Source: Desulfobacter vibrioformis DSM 8776
Lineage (GTDB): Bacteria > Desulfobacterota > Desulfobacteria > Desulfobacterales > Desulfobacteraceae
Assembly: GCF_000745975.1 (NCBI RefSeq)
Contig: NZ_JQKJ01000002.1
Span: forward strand, 124,001-188,000
Direction: 5' to 3'
Length of the DNA: 64,000 nt
Both the position numbers and the translations under genes were made by a program. Positions 53,049-62,619 of the stretch are shown one piece after another. Under the pieces are notes generated by a model. It was given only the letters and a program-made list of their open reading frames with translations, ran no database searches and had not been told where the DNA came from. Position 1 is the stretch's first letter, and every line of letters starts with the position of its first letter.

Positions 53049-54368
53049 TCACTCATCGGCTAAAGCCATATAAACGTAACGGAGGATGGCTGTTTGAACC
53101 TCATCAACCATCGACGTAATTTGCACCCCATATATTAGTTTCAACTGTTTCTTTCTGCAATTTCTTACAATCCCTGTTACCTTAAAACATTTAGATGAGC
53201 CAGGAAAGCACCATTCCAATTCAAACTCTTCATCTTTTCTGGCAATATAATTTTTTTCATTGGATTCATAATTTGCCTCGATTCCGCATCCCTTTGGGCT
53301 GATATCACAGATTATCGCATCCTTGGCCTTTCCCCGAAAATGGATCTTTACCGGAATCCGGCAGGTCAGCCGTTCGGTTGTCCTTAAATCCAGGATGTTC
53401 ATTTTTTCCGGATAATCCAGAATAACAACACGAATCGGTTTGGTCATATGCTCGATAATCTTCGCCTTAAACTGATACTGCTTCCCATTGGTGATACAGT
53501 TACACCCAATAAAAGCGCCTGGAAGAAGTTTCGCCTTGACGGTATTGTAAGGTGTGAGGCGGGTAATTAAAAAAAATTCAAATTGATCTGCGCCCACAAA
53601 CTGACATGTGACGGGTATGGATATGCTTTGAATCTCTAAATCCATTTTTGTTCCCGGCTCAAAGTTCAGTCGCACCTCCCGACCAACCTGAACGGTTTTT
53701 TTAATTTTGGATGTTGCTTCTTCCTGTTTATCATTCACTTTTTCGTTTATTTCTTTGGCGGCATCTTCAGGTGCTTCTTCTGCCTCACCCTGGTTTTTTT
53801 CCTCACTTTCAGGCTTTGGAACGTACTTGTTATCCTTGAGCGTTTTTAAAAACTCAATTTTCATTTTAAGACTTTTATACGCATTGGCACAGATTTTTGT
53901 TTCCGATCTTAACGGTTCAACCTTTTTCTGAAAATTTTTTTTGGAAATAAGACCACCTTCAAGTAGTTTTGTTTCCTGATCAATCTGTTTCTTGAGTTCT
54001 GAATACCGATGGGCCGCCACTTTCTTTTCTCGAAGGGCGGCTGTGATTCGATGATCAATCTCTTTACGATACTGATTGAAAACCGGAACATTGATCGTCA
54101 AAAAACCGCTGTAGTTTTCTAACAGAGATTTAAAGCGCTCTTCTGTAATATTTTCTTTAGCCGCCTCCAGTCTATCCAGTCGAACTTTAATTTCAACGAC
54201 CCCCTTGTGTATTTTGTAATAACTCCGGGCAAATTTTTCATCATCAAGTTCCCCAATTTCAATTTTCGGAGAATGGGTATTGGCATTGACTTGATCCGTT
54301 TCTCCGGTGCCGGCTTCACCGGATTTCTTGCTAAATATGTTTGTAATGGGACTCAGCAGGGTCTTCAT
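53049..54368 (-). CDS. PilZ-domain c-di-GMP effector
   Basis: This 439-residue protein has a charged, coiled N-terminal half (about 1-210), then a flagellar-brake-like PilZN region. The C-terminal PilZ domain has the RxxxR pair in RLTCRIPVKI and the DxSxxG box in CDISPKGCGIEA. PilZ proteins bind c-di-GMP and alter motility, pili or exopolysaccharide. It is transcribed away from the giant sensor kinase that begins at 54632, so the two share a divergent promoter region. It is a plausible reader of c-di-GMP controlled by the HD-GYP protein nearby. Confidence 0.88.
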   Translation of the reverse strand: MKTLLSPITNIFSKKSGEAGTGETDQVNANTHSPKIEIGELDDEKFARSYYKIHKGVVEIKVRLDRLEAAKENITEERFKSLLENYSGFLTINVPVFNQYRKEIDHRITAALREKKVAAHRYSELKKQIDQETKLLEGGLISKKNFQKKVEPLRSETKICANAYKSLKMKIEFLKTLKDNKYVPKPESEEKNQGEAEEAPEDAAKEINEKVNDKQEEATSKIKKTVQVGREVRLNFEPGTKMDLEIQSISIPVTCQFVGADQFEFFLITRLTPYNTVKAKLLPGAFIGCNCITNGKQYQFKAKIIEHMTKPIRVVILDYPEKMNILDLRTTERLTCRIPVKIHFRGKAKDAIICDISPKGCGIEANYESNEKNYIARKDEEFELEWCFPGSSKCFKVTGIVRNCRKKQLKLIYGVQITSMVDEVQTAILRYVYMALADE

Positions 54369-54631
54369 CTTCCAAATTCACTCCCCAAATTTATCTCGCA
54401 ATAATAAGGTTATCCCTCATACCGTTTAAAAGTTGGGTTACACTTTTATAATTTTTATAAGAGGGGCACGCCTAAAAACCAGGTAATATCATAAAAGTGC
54501 AGTTTACTAAAATTGAATATTTTTTTCAGCAGGTTCCACACAAAACGGACAGTTGCTTTTTCCAAATTAACGTAATAAAGTCCTTTTTGAAAATTAAGCT
54601 TCTAAAATCAAGCTTCTGTTGGAAAAATACA

Positions 54632-57600
54632 ATGCACTTGAATGGATATCTTGCCGGATTAAAATATATTTTAATCATTTTATTCGTATTTATTTTTTTT
54701 GCGGCAAACACCGGTTTAGCCGACAGCCCCCCCAAACAGGTTGTCGTGGCTGTGGGCACGGACAGCATCCCCTATTATTTCCTGGACCAGGAGAATAACC
54801 CTGCAGGCCTGGTGGTGGATATCTGGGATATTTGGGCCAGGCAAACCGGAATAAAAGTCGTTTTCAAACCCTTGCCCTTTTACCAAACCCTTACAGCCGT
54901 ACAAAATGGAGATGCCGATGTCCACGCCGGGTGTTTTTTCAGTCAGGAAAGAAGCAAAACCCTTGATTTCATATCGCCTGTGGTTAAGGTCAAAACCCAT
55001 TTTTTTGTAAACAATAATATCCTGGGCGCAAAACAGCCGGAAGATCTGCGTGGTTTTCGCATTGGCATCATCAAGGGCGATGCCGCCATTGATTCCCTGA
55101 AACGGAAAATGCCCGATGCCTCCCTGGCTGTATATCCGGATAACCAGGCCTTGTTTGATGCGGTAAAATCCGGTGATATTCTTGCATTTGTCAAAGAGCC
55201 CCATATCGCTTTGGCCATGCTCAAACAAAAAGGGATACTGAACCAGTACCGGTCTTTTGACCAGGAACCGATTTACGAAGCAGACTGGCTTTGCGCCGTG
55301 CGTCGTGGAAATAACGTCCTGGCCGAAATTGTGCGAAACGGAATGTCAGATCTGCCCCAGGCTGACAAAGCTGCTGTTTTTTGTAAATGGACCGCCAGGC
55401 CCCAGGACCTTGATGCCAATGCACTGCCCCTTGCATTTTCCCAACCCTTTTACCCGATGGAAAACGGTTTCTTTTCCAAACTGGGACCGGATGCGCCCAA
55501 AACACTGGCCGAGACGGAAGCGCGCTGGATCAAAGATCCTTCCCTGAGACGGTTTGGACACAACGCCATGGCCAATGTTCTGACCCCTGAAGAAAAAGAG
55601 TGGCTCAAATCCCACCAGGTGATCCCGCTTTTAGGCGACGCCGGCTGGCCGCCCATTGGCTTTGCAGATCCAACCGGCCGGTATAAAGGGGTGGCCGCAG
55701 ACTATATCAATCTGATCGGACGCTGGCTGGGCATCCGGTTTGAAGTCATCAGCGACTATACCTGGAAGCAGATGACAGATCTGGTAAAAGCGGGTAAGGC
55801 AAACGGCATTACCTGTATTGCCAAAGAAAAGGAGCGGGAGCTGTGGATCTCATTCAGCACGCCCTATTTTGTCAGCCCCTATGTCATTGTGACAAAAAAA
55901 CAGACGCCCGCCATTTCCGGCATAGAAGATCTGTCCGGAAAAACCCTGGCCATTGAACAAGACTACTTTCTACAATCCAAATTGAAGAGACAATACCCTG
56001 AAATCATGCTTAAACCGGTCAAAAATACGGCCAAGGCCCTTGAGCATGTGGCGAACGGGACAGCCGACGCCTATGTCGGAAATCTCATGGTGATTAAATA
56101 TCTGTTGAATGAAAAAGGCATTGATACGCTCAAAATCGCAGCACCAGCCCCCTGGCCGGAATCCAAACTTCGCCTTGGCATCCGCAAGGACTGGCCCCTT
56201 CTGGTTTCCTCCATTAACAAAGCCATTGAAAATATCTCCCAGGACTCCCACCGGCTGATCAACCAGCACTGGATGGAGGATCTGGAGGATGCAAACCAGG
56301 AAACCATGCGCCTGCTCTCACACGATGAGAAAGAATGGCTGAAATCCCATCCTGCCCTGCGGCTGGGGATTGATCCTGCCTGGCCGCCCTTTGAATTCTA
56401 TGTCAAAAAGTACGGGTATTCAGGCCTGGCTTCCGAATATATCAAAAAAATTGAGAAACGACTCAATATCTCCTTGAAAGTCCAGACCGGCCTGAGCTGG
56501 CAAGAGGCTTTGGACAAGGGGCGGCAAAAAGAGATTGACCTGTTTCCCTGCATTACCCCCAGCCCGAAGCGGGCACAGTTTCTTAATTTCACCAATCCAT
56601 ATCTGTCTTTCCCCATGGTCATTGCCGCCAGAACGGATTTCCCTTTTATCAGCGGGCTTGAAGATCTGGAAGGCAAAACCATTGCCGTGGTGGATGGCTA
56701 TGTATCCCAGGAAATTCTCCAAAAAAATCTTCGAAAACTTAAACTTTCACCCGTTGAATCGGTTACCGAGGGACTTACGCGGGTCAACCGGAACAGGGCA
56801 GATGTATTTGTGGGAAACCTTGCCTCCATTATTTATTGCGCCAGGCAGACAGGACTGGTCAATATCAAAATTTCGGCTACGACCCCGTACAATTTTGAAC
56901 TCTCCATGGGGGTACGAAAGGATTGGCCCCAACTAATCCCCATTCTTGACAAGATTCTGGCGAACATGCCGGAATCCGAAAAAAACAGAATCCGGGATAA
57001 TTGGGTCCGCATGCAGTTTGAGCATCAAATGAACTGGACCCTTCTGTGGAGATGGATTCTTGGGATAACCCTTGTCTCATCCACCATCCTGGGCATTATT
57101 CTTTTTTCAAACAATAAGCTGAAAAAAGAGATGGCCGAAAGAAAACGGGTGGAACAGGCGCTTCGAATTGCCGAAGAACATGAGCGGCTGATCCTGGATT
57201 CTGCCGGAGAGGGGATTATCGGCCAGGACGACAAAGGAAACTGCATCTTTATCAACCGTGCGGCCCTGGATATGCTGAATCTCGAAGAGGATGATATTTT
57301 AAACCGGCCGGTCCACGACACCATCCACCATTCCCGGCCGGATCACACCCCTTATCCCTATGAAGAATGCCCTATGTGCCGCGCGGATATCACAGCACCG
57401 CACTGTGCCGAAGCGGAGGTGCTCTGGCAGAAGGGCGGGACTTCTTTTCCGGTGCGCTACTCCAGCACCCGGATAGAAAAGGATGGCCAGCCAAAAGGCT
57501 CGGTCATTGTTTTCAAGGATATCACCCTGAGAAAAAAGGCGGAAGACAAGGTGCGCAAGTTGTCCAAAGCCGTGGAGCAAAGCCCGGTCTGTGTGGTGAT

Positions 57601-60187
57601 CACCAATCCTGACGGAAATATCGAGTATGTGAATCCTGTCTTTTCCAGGGTCACCGGGTATACGGTCGATGAAGCACTGGGCCAGAACCCGCGTATTTTG
57701 AAATCCGGCAACACACCGCCTGAAACCTACACCATGTTATGGGAAACCATTACAGCCGGCAAAGTCTGGCAGGGTGAATTTCAGAATAAAAAGAAAGACG
57801 GGGGACTCATCTGGGAAAAGGCCAGTATTTCTCCCATTTTTTCCGAACAAGGAGAGATTACGCATTACATGTGCATCAAAGAGGACATTACCCGGCAAAA
57901 GGCCATGGAAGCCTCTTTGATGGAGAGCCACAAAAAACTGGCCTCAGCCGTGGCCGTGGCCAGGGAGGAAAAGCAGAAAGCCCTGGCAGCAGACCAGGCA
58001 AAAAGCGAATTTCTGGCCAATATGAGCCATGAAATCCGGACCCCCATGAATGCAATTATCGGTATGACCCATCTGATCATGCAGACCCGGCTGGATACAA
58101 GACAGATGGATTACGCAGCCAAAATTGATACATCTGCCAAATCCCTGCTGAACCTGATCAACGATATCCTGGATTTTTCCAAGATTGAAGCCGGCAAAAT
58201 GGACATGGAAATTGTGGCGTTCAGCCTGGATGAAACCATGGAAAAACTGGCCGGTCTGATCACGGTCAAGGCATCTGCCAAAAAAGACATAGAGGTGCTG
58301 TTCAGGGTGGATCATAGAATCCCAAATACCCTGAAAGGCGACCCTTTAAGGCTGAATCAGGTTCTGGTCAACCTTGGCAACAATGCAGTAAAATTCACAG
58401 AAAAAGGTCACATCATTGTGTCTGTGGATATGCTCAGGATGCACAAAGAACAGGTTGTCCTAAAATTCTGCGTCACGGACAGCGGCATTGGTATCACACC
58501 GGAACAGCAGGAAAAACTGTTCAAAGTATTCAGCCAGGCAGATTCCTCCACAACCCGGAAATACGGGGGCACAGGATTGGGCCTTGCCATTTCAAAACGG
58601 ATTGTCAAGATGATGGGCGGCGAACTTTTTGTTGAAAGCACAGCCGGAAAAGGCAGTACCTTCTCCTTTACCGTACCCATGGGAATCGGTCAAAAAGAGG
58701 CACGTAAATGGCCTGAACTGGATGATGCCATGACCGGGATCAAGGTACTGGTCATTGATGATAATCCTGCATCCCGGCAGATCTTTATCCAGATGTTCAA
58801 CAGTTTTTCCATCATCGCCCGGGAGGCAGGGTCCGGAAAAGAAGGCCTTTCCATCATGACTGCGTCTGAACCGCCCTGTGATCTTGTGCTCGTTGATCTT
58901 CAGATGCCTGACATGGACGGTTTTGAAACCGTACGGGAGATCAAAAGGGTTATGCCGGCCAACCACCGGCCCAGGATCATCCTGGCCTGCACCCGGGAAG
59001 ATGAGCAGGTTCATTCCCGGGCAAGGGAGATGGGAATTGAATGCATTATTCTCAAACCCACCACCGCCTCGCAGCTTTTTAACAGCCTGCTCAACGCCTT
59101 TGGCCGCCGGCAACTGATTTCCAGACACAAGCCCGGGGAACAAAAACTTCCCAGAACCATTCTGGGGGCCAACATTCTTCTGGCCGAGGACCACGCCATC
59201 AACCAGCAGGTTGCAAGGGAAATTCTGGAAGGGGCCGGCTTTTTTGTCCGAATTGCAAATAATGGAAAAGAAGCGCTTTCCATGTCACTATCCCAGGATT
59301 TTGACCTGGTTCTCATGGACCTTCAAATGCCGGTGATGGACGGATGCCAGGCCGCCCGTGAAATAAGGCGGCACAAAACAGCCGAAGATCTGCCCATTGT
59401 GGCCATGACAGCCTCTGCCATGCCCCGGGACCGGGCAAGGGCCATGGCTGCGGGCATGAACTCCCATGTGAGCAAACCCATTGATTTAAAAGAGCTGTTC
59501 CAGACCCTTTCCCGGTGGATCAAGCCTGGAGACAGGCCACTGCCAAAGGGTTTTGGCAAAAAAGAAGACAAAGAGAGCGCCCTGGGTGACGTTCCGGGAA
59601 TATCAGTACAGCAAGCCCTTTCCCGTCTGGATAAAAATGAGGCACTCTATCTGGCCCTGCTGGATAAATTCCGACAAAACTATGCACACGTTGACCGGGA
59701 TTTAAGGGATCTCATTGAAAAGGGGAAGGATGAGGATGCCCGGCGCCTGGCTCATTCCATTAAAGGGGTGGCCGGAAATATCGGCATGACAGGCCTGCAG
59801 GCGGCAGCAGCCAACCTGGAAACAGCTTTCCGGGACAAGATGCAATCTGAATATAACACGCTGATGACACTGTTTTCCCAAGCGTTGCCCCTTGTCTTGT
59901 CCTCGGTGGATCAACTGACAAGACCCGTTGTCAAAAATTCCCCGTTGCCGGGAAATCGGGAAGTCAAGTCCAAAAGAGAGCTGGCCTTGATGTTGAATGA
60001 CCTTGCCCCCTTTGTAAAAAAATGGGAGGCAAAACCGGCAAAGGAGCGAATTAAAAAGATGACTGCCCTGGCATGGCCTGAAAATCTTGCGCCTGATGTG
60101 GCAGAGCTGGGCCGCCTGATTTCCAGGTACCAATTCAAACCGGCGGCAGAAATCATTGAAAGGGTAATAGCCAAACTGGAAATATAG
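54632..60187 (+). CDS. Giant hybrid sensor kinase with three solute-binding sensor domains
   Basis: This 1851-residue kinase has a signal peptide, then three SBP_bac_3-type domains (about 36-270, 323-550 and 566-793) joined by EEKEWLKSH-like linkers. A membrane helix (about 800-825, LLWRWILGITLVSSTILGIILF) leads to two PAS domains (about 848-960 with a CPMCRADI cluster, and 976-1100). A kinase core with the His in SHEIRTPMN (about 1130), two receivers (Asp in VDLQMPDMDG and MDLQMPVMDG) and an Hpt domain (LAHSIKGVAGN) follow. I chose ATG 54632, 45 codons inside the longest frame, because GGA lies 8 nt upstream and the signal peptide then starts cleanly. The sensors face the periplasm. The HD-GYP gene follows 8 nt later. 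Confidence 0.88.
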   Translation: MHLNGYLAGLKYILIILFVFIFFAANTGLADSPPKQVVVAVGTDSIPYYFLDQENNPAGLVVDIWDIWARQTGIKVVFKPLPFYQTLTAVQNGDADVHAGCFFSQERSKTLDFISPVVKVKTHFFVNNNILGAKQPEDLRGFRIGIIKGDAAIDSLKRKMPDASLAVYPDNQALFDAVKSGDILAFVKEPHIALAMLKQKGILNQYRSFDQEPIYEADWLCAVRRGNNVLAEIVRNGMSDLPQADKAAVFCKWTARPQDLDANALPLAFSQPFYPMENGFFSKLGPDAPKTLAETEARWIKDPSLRRFGHNAMANVLTPEEKEWLKSHQVIPLLGDAGWPPIGFADPTGRYKGVAADYINLIGRWLGIRFEVISDYTWKQMTDLVKAGKANGITCIAKEKERELWISFSTPYFVSPYVIVTKKQTPAISGIEDLSGKTLAIEQDYFLQSKLKRQYPEIMLKPVKNTAKALEHVANGTADAYVGNLMVIKYLLNEKGIDTLKIAAPAPWPESKLRLGIRKDWPLLVSSINKAIENISQDSHRLINQHWMEDLEDANQETMRLLSHDEKEWLKSHPALRLGIDPAWPPFEFYVKKYGYSGLASEYIKKIEKRLNISLKVQTGLSWQEALDKGRQKEIDLFPCITPSPKRAQFLNFTNPYLSFPMVIAARTDFPFISGLEDLEGKTIAVVDGYVSQEILQKNLRKLKLSPVESVTEGLTRVNRNRADVFVGNLASIIYCARQTGLVNIKISATTPYNFELSMGVRKDWPQLIPILDKILANMPESEKNRIRDNWVRMQFEHQMNWTLLWRWILGITLVSSTILGIILFSNNKLKKEMAERKRVEQALRIAEEHERLILDSAGEGIIGQDDKGNCIFINRAALDMLNLEEDDILNRPVHDTIHHSRPDHTPYPYEECPMCRADITAPHCAEAEVLWQKGGTSFPVRYSSTRIEKDGQPKGSVIVFKDITLRKKAEDKVRKLSKAVEQSPVCVVITNPDGNIEYVNPVFSRVTGYTVDEALGQNPRILKSGNTPPETYTMLWETITAGKVWQGEFQNKKKDGGLIWEKASISPIFSEQGEITHYMCIKEDITRQKAMEASLMESHKKLASAVAVAREEKQKALAADQAKSEFLANMSHEIRTPMNAIIGMTHLIMQTRLDTRQMDYAAKIDTSAKSLLNLINDILDFSKIEAGKMDMEIVAFSLDETMEKLAGLITVKASAKKDIEVLFRVDHRIPNTLKGDPLRLNQVLVNLGNNAVKFTEKGHIIVSVDMLRMHKEQVVLKFCVTDSGIGITPEQQEKLFKVFSQADSSTTRKYGGTGLGLAISKRIVKMMGGELFVESTAGKGSTFSFTVPMGIGQKEARKWPELDDAMTGIKVLVIDDNPASRQIFIQMFNSFSIIAREAGSGKEGLSIMTASEPPCDLVLVDLQMPDMDGFETVREIKRVMPANHRPRIILACTREDEQVHSRAREMGIECIILKPTTASQLFNSLLNAFGRRQLISRHKPGEQKLPRTILGANILLAEDHAINQQVAREILEGAGFFVRIANNGKEALSMSLSQDFDLVLMDLQMPVMDGCQAAREIRRHKTAEDLPIVAMTASAMPRDRARAMAAGMNSHVSKPIDLKELFQTLSRWIKPGDRPLPKGFGKKEDKESALGDVPGISVQQALSRLDKNEALYLALLDKFRQNYAHVDRDLRDLIEKGKDEDARRLAHSIKGVAGNIGMTGLQAAAANLETAFRDKMQSEYNTLMTLFSQALPLVLSSVDQLTRPVVKNSPLPGNREVKSKRELALMLNDLAPFVKKWEAKPAKERIKKMTALAWPENLAPDVAELGRLISRYQFKPAAEIIERVIAKLEI

Positions 60188-60195
60188 GATAGATT

Positions 60196-61287
60196 ATGAC
60201 CGACTTATCTCAAATGCGCGTTCTTATCGTCGATGATGTTGAGACCAACCTGGATATCCTGGTGGATTCCCTTGGCGACGATTACCGGGTCAGTGTGGCC
60301 ATGGACGGCGAGTCAGCCCTGGAAATTATTGGGGAAGATCCACCGGATATTATTCTTATGGATATCATGATGCCTGGCATAGACGGATACGAAGTCTGTG
60401 AACGGCTTAAGTCCAAAACCGCGACCCGGGATATTCCCGTGGTGTTTCTGACGGCCCTGTCCGAAGAGGAGAATGAGGCCAAAGGACTTGCCCTGGGCGC
60501 GGTGGATTATATCACAAAACCCTTCAGGGCAGCACTGGTCAAAGCCCGTGTCAAAAATCATCTGGAATTGAAACAGCACAAAGACCATTTGGAAAACCTG
60601 GTGGCCAAGAGAACCCGGGAAGTGTTGTTAACCCAGGAAATCAGCATGGAAAGCATCGGGATCCTGGCTGAGTTTCGGGATCCTGAGACCGGCGGGCATA
60701 TCAAGCGAACCCAGCATTACATCAAAGCGCTTGCAAACCAGCTGAAAACGTTGCCCAAATTCAATGAAATACTCAATGAAGAGTGCATTGACCGGATCTA
60801 TAAATGTGCGCCATTGCATGATATTGGAAAAGTTGCCATACCTGATGCCATCCTTAAAAAACCGGGGAAACTGACCAAAGAAGAATTTGATGTGATGAAA
60901 ACCCATACCATACATGGATATAAGGTGTTGCTGTCCGGCAAAACACGTCTGGACGCAGGCGCTTATCTGAAATGTGCAGGCGCCATTGCCTTGACCCACC
61001 ACGAAAAATGGGACGGTTCCGGTTATCCCCGGGGGCTTTCAGGGGATAACATCCCTGTGGAAGGGCGGTTGATGGCCATTGCAGATGTGTATGATGCGCT
61101 GGTCTCCAAGCGGGTGTATAAGCCGTCATTTCCCCATTCCCAAGCCATGGCCATTATTCTTGAGGGACGGGAAACCCATTTTGACCCTGAAATGGTGGAT
61201 GTGTTTGAACAACACGCCGAAGTGTTCAGATCCATTGCCATAGAGTTTGCAGATCATGATGATGAAATTAAAACGTTGCAATGTTAG
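60196..61287 (+). CDS. Response regulator with HD-GYP domain (c-di-GMP phosphodiesterase)
   Basis: This 363-residue RpfG-type protein has a receiver (VLIVDDVETNLDI, Asp in IILMDIMMPGIDG) and an HD-GYP domain. The motifs are HDIGKVAIPD (HD), the HH/GYP block THHEKWDGSGYPRGLSG, and ADVYDALVSKR. HD-GYP enzymes hydrolyse c-di-GMP to GMP. It starts 8 nt after the sensor kinase and is probably its phosphorylation target, so the pair would turn a periplasmic signal into a drop of c-di-GMP. Confidence 0.93.
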   Translation: MTDLSQMRVLIVDDVETNLDILVDSLGDDYRVSVAMDGESALEIIGEDPPDIILMDIMMPGIDGYEVCERLKSKTATRDIPVVFLTALSEEENEAKGLALGAVDYITKPFRAALVKARVKNHLELKQHKDHLENLVAKRTREVLLTQEISMESIGILAEFRDPETGGHIKRTQHYIKALANQLKTLPKFNEILNEECIDRIYKCAPLHDIGKVAIPDAILKKPGKLTKEEFDVMKTHTIHGYKVLLSGKTRLDAGAYLKCAGAIALTHHEKWDGSGYPRGLSGDNIPVEGRLMAIADVYDALVSKRVYKPSFPHSQAMAIILEGRETHFDPEMVDVFEQHAEVFRSIAIEFADHDDEIKTLQC

Positions 61288-61356
61288 GCGTTGTTACCTA
61301 TGGCAAATCCCGGGAAACCGGTATTGGAACATATTTCGCACCGGAGGCAATTTTTC

Positions 61357-62418
61357 ATGAATCGAGACCTGATCCATCCCTCATTTTTATTATTACTGGT
61401 GTTTTTTATTTCAGCTGTTTTTCTTGTAATGATAAAATCTTTTCTCATGGCCATTCTGCTGGCCGGAATTTTTTCCGCCCTGGCCTATCCGTTGTACCAG
61501 CGGCTTAACAAACGGCTGAAAGGCAGGCAGGGACTGGCCTCCGGGATCACTATCATGATTATCATTTTTATCGTTCTTCTTCCATTAAGCGGTCTTTTGG
61601 GTATTGTAACCACCCAGGCCATCAAGGTGGGTCAGACAGCAACGCCCTGGGTCCAGAAACAATTGTCTTCACCCCTAACCATTTCCCAGTGGCTGGAAGA
61701 TCTGCCGTTTTATAAAGAGATAGAACCCTACAGAGAAACCATTTACACCAAGGCCGGTGAACTGGTCGGGGCTGCAAGCCAGTTTTTTGTCAACGGGCTC
61801 CAGGCCGCCACCATGGGCACAATGAATTTTATATTTATGGTGGCCATTCTCCTGTATACCATGTTCTTTTTCCTCATAGACGGAGATAAGCTATTAGAGA
61901 AAATTCTATTTTACATGCCCCTGGACGATCAGGATGAAAGACGGCTTCTTGACAGATTTACCTCTGTGACGCGCGCTACGATCAAGGGAACCGCCATCAT
62001 CGGTATTGTCCAGGGCGGGGGTTCCGGTATCGTGTTTGCACTGGTCGGCATCCACAGTTCGGTTTTCTGGGGTGCTGTCATGACGGTGTTGTCCATTATA
62101 CCGGGCATTGGCACCGCCTTGATATGGATTCCTGCAGCGCTCTGGCTGGGCGCCCAGGGCGCATGGTTCAAGGCAGGCATTCTTGTTGTCTTCTGCGGGG
62201 CCGTGGCGGGAAGTGTTGACAATCTTCTGCGGCCCCGGCTTGTGGGCAAAGACACGGAAATGCACGATCTTTTAATTTTTTTTTCCACCCTCGGCGGCAT
62301 TGCCATGTTCGGTATTATCGGCATCATCATCGGTCCTATTATTGCCGCATTATTCGTCACCATATGGGATATTTACGGTGTTGTTTTTAAGGATTCACTG
62401 CCTAGGGTAGGACCATAA
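61357..62418 (+). CDS. AI-2E family transporter, second copy
   Basis: This 353-residue permease starts at ATG 61357, 9 nt after a GGAGG; a longer TTG-initiated frame exists. It has seven to eight membrane helices, the family loop between helices 2 and 4, and the C-terminal block GGIAMFGIIGIIIGPIIAALFVT. It lies 69 nt after the HD-GYP gene. Its sequence resembles the permease at 22746, but the two are clearly different genes (about 15-residue difference in length, diverged loop). Substrate unknown. The gap 62419-62619 holds a ccggcgattttgccgg hairpin but no gene. Confidence 0.88.
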   Translation: MNRDLIHPSFLLLLVFFISAVFLVMIKSFLMAILLAGIFSALAYPLYQRLNKRLKGRQGLASGITIMIIIFIVLLPLSGLLGIVTTQAIKVGQTATPWVQKQLSSPLTISQWLEDLPFYKEIEPYRETIYTKAGELVGAASQFFVNGLQAATMGTMNFIFMVAILLYTMFFFLIDGDKLLEKILFYMPLDDQDERRLLDRFTSVTRATIKGTAIIGIVQGGGSGIVFALVGIHSSVFWGAVMTVLSIIPGIGTALIWIPAALWLGAQGAWFKAGILVVFCGAVAGSVDNLLRPRLVGKDTEMHDLLIFFSTLGGIAMFGIIGIIIGPIIAALFVTIWDIYGVVFKDSLPRVGP

Positions 62419-62619
62419 GGGACGCCTGTCAGACCCGAATATAGTGCTGGGACCGGATCAAACACGAATGACCGAAAATTTTGCTTCCATGGCCTTCTAT
62501 CGCCATGGTACACATTGAAAAGCATCTGTTCAAAAGGCAGCCGGCGATTTTGCCGGTGCCATGGCCGGTCTTTTCAAAGGCGAAAAATTATCATTCTTAA
62601 ACACAGGAGACGATTTAAC

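Noticed and set aside
54497-54631. 45-codon N-terminal extension of the giant kinase
   Set aside because: The extension is Phe/Lys-rich, lacks a ribosome site and would place the signal peptide internally; the ATG at 54632 is preferred.
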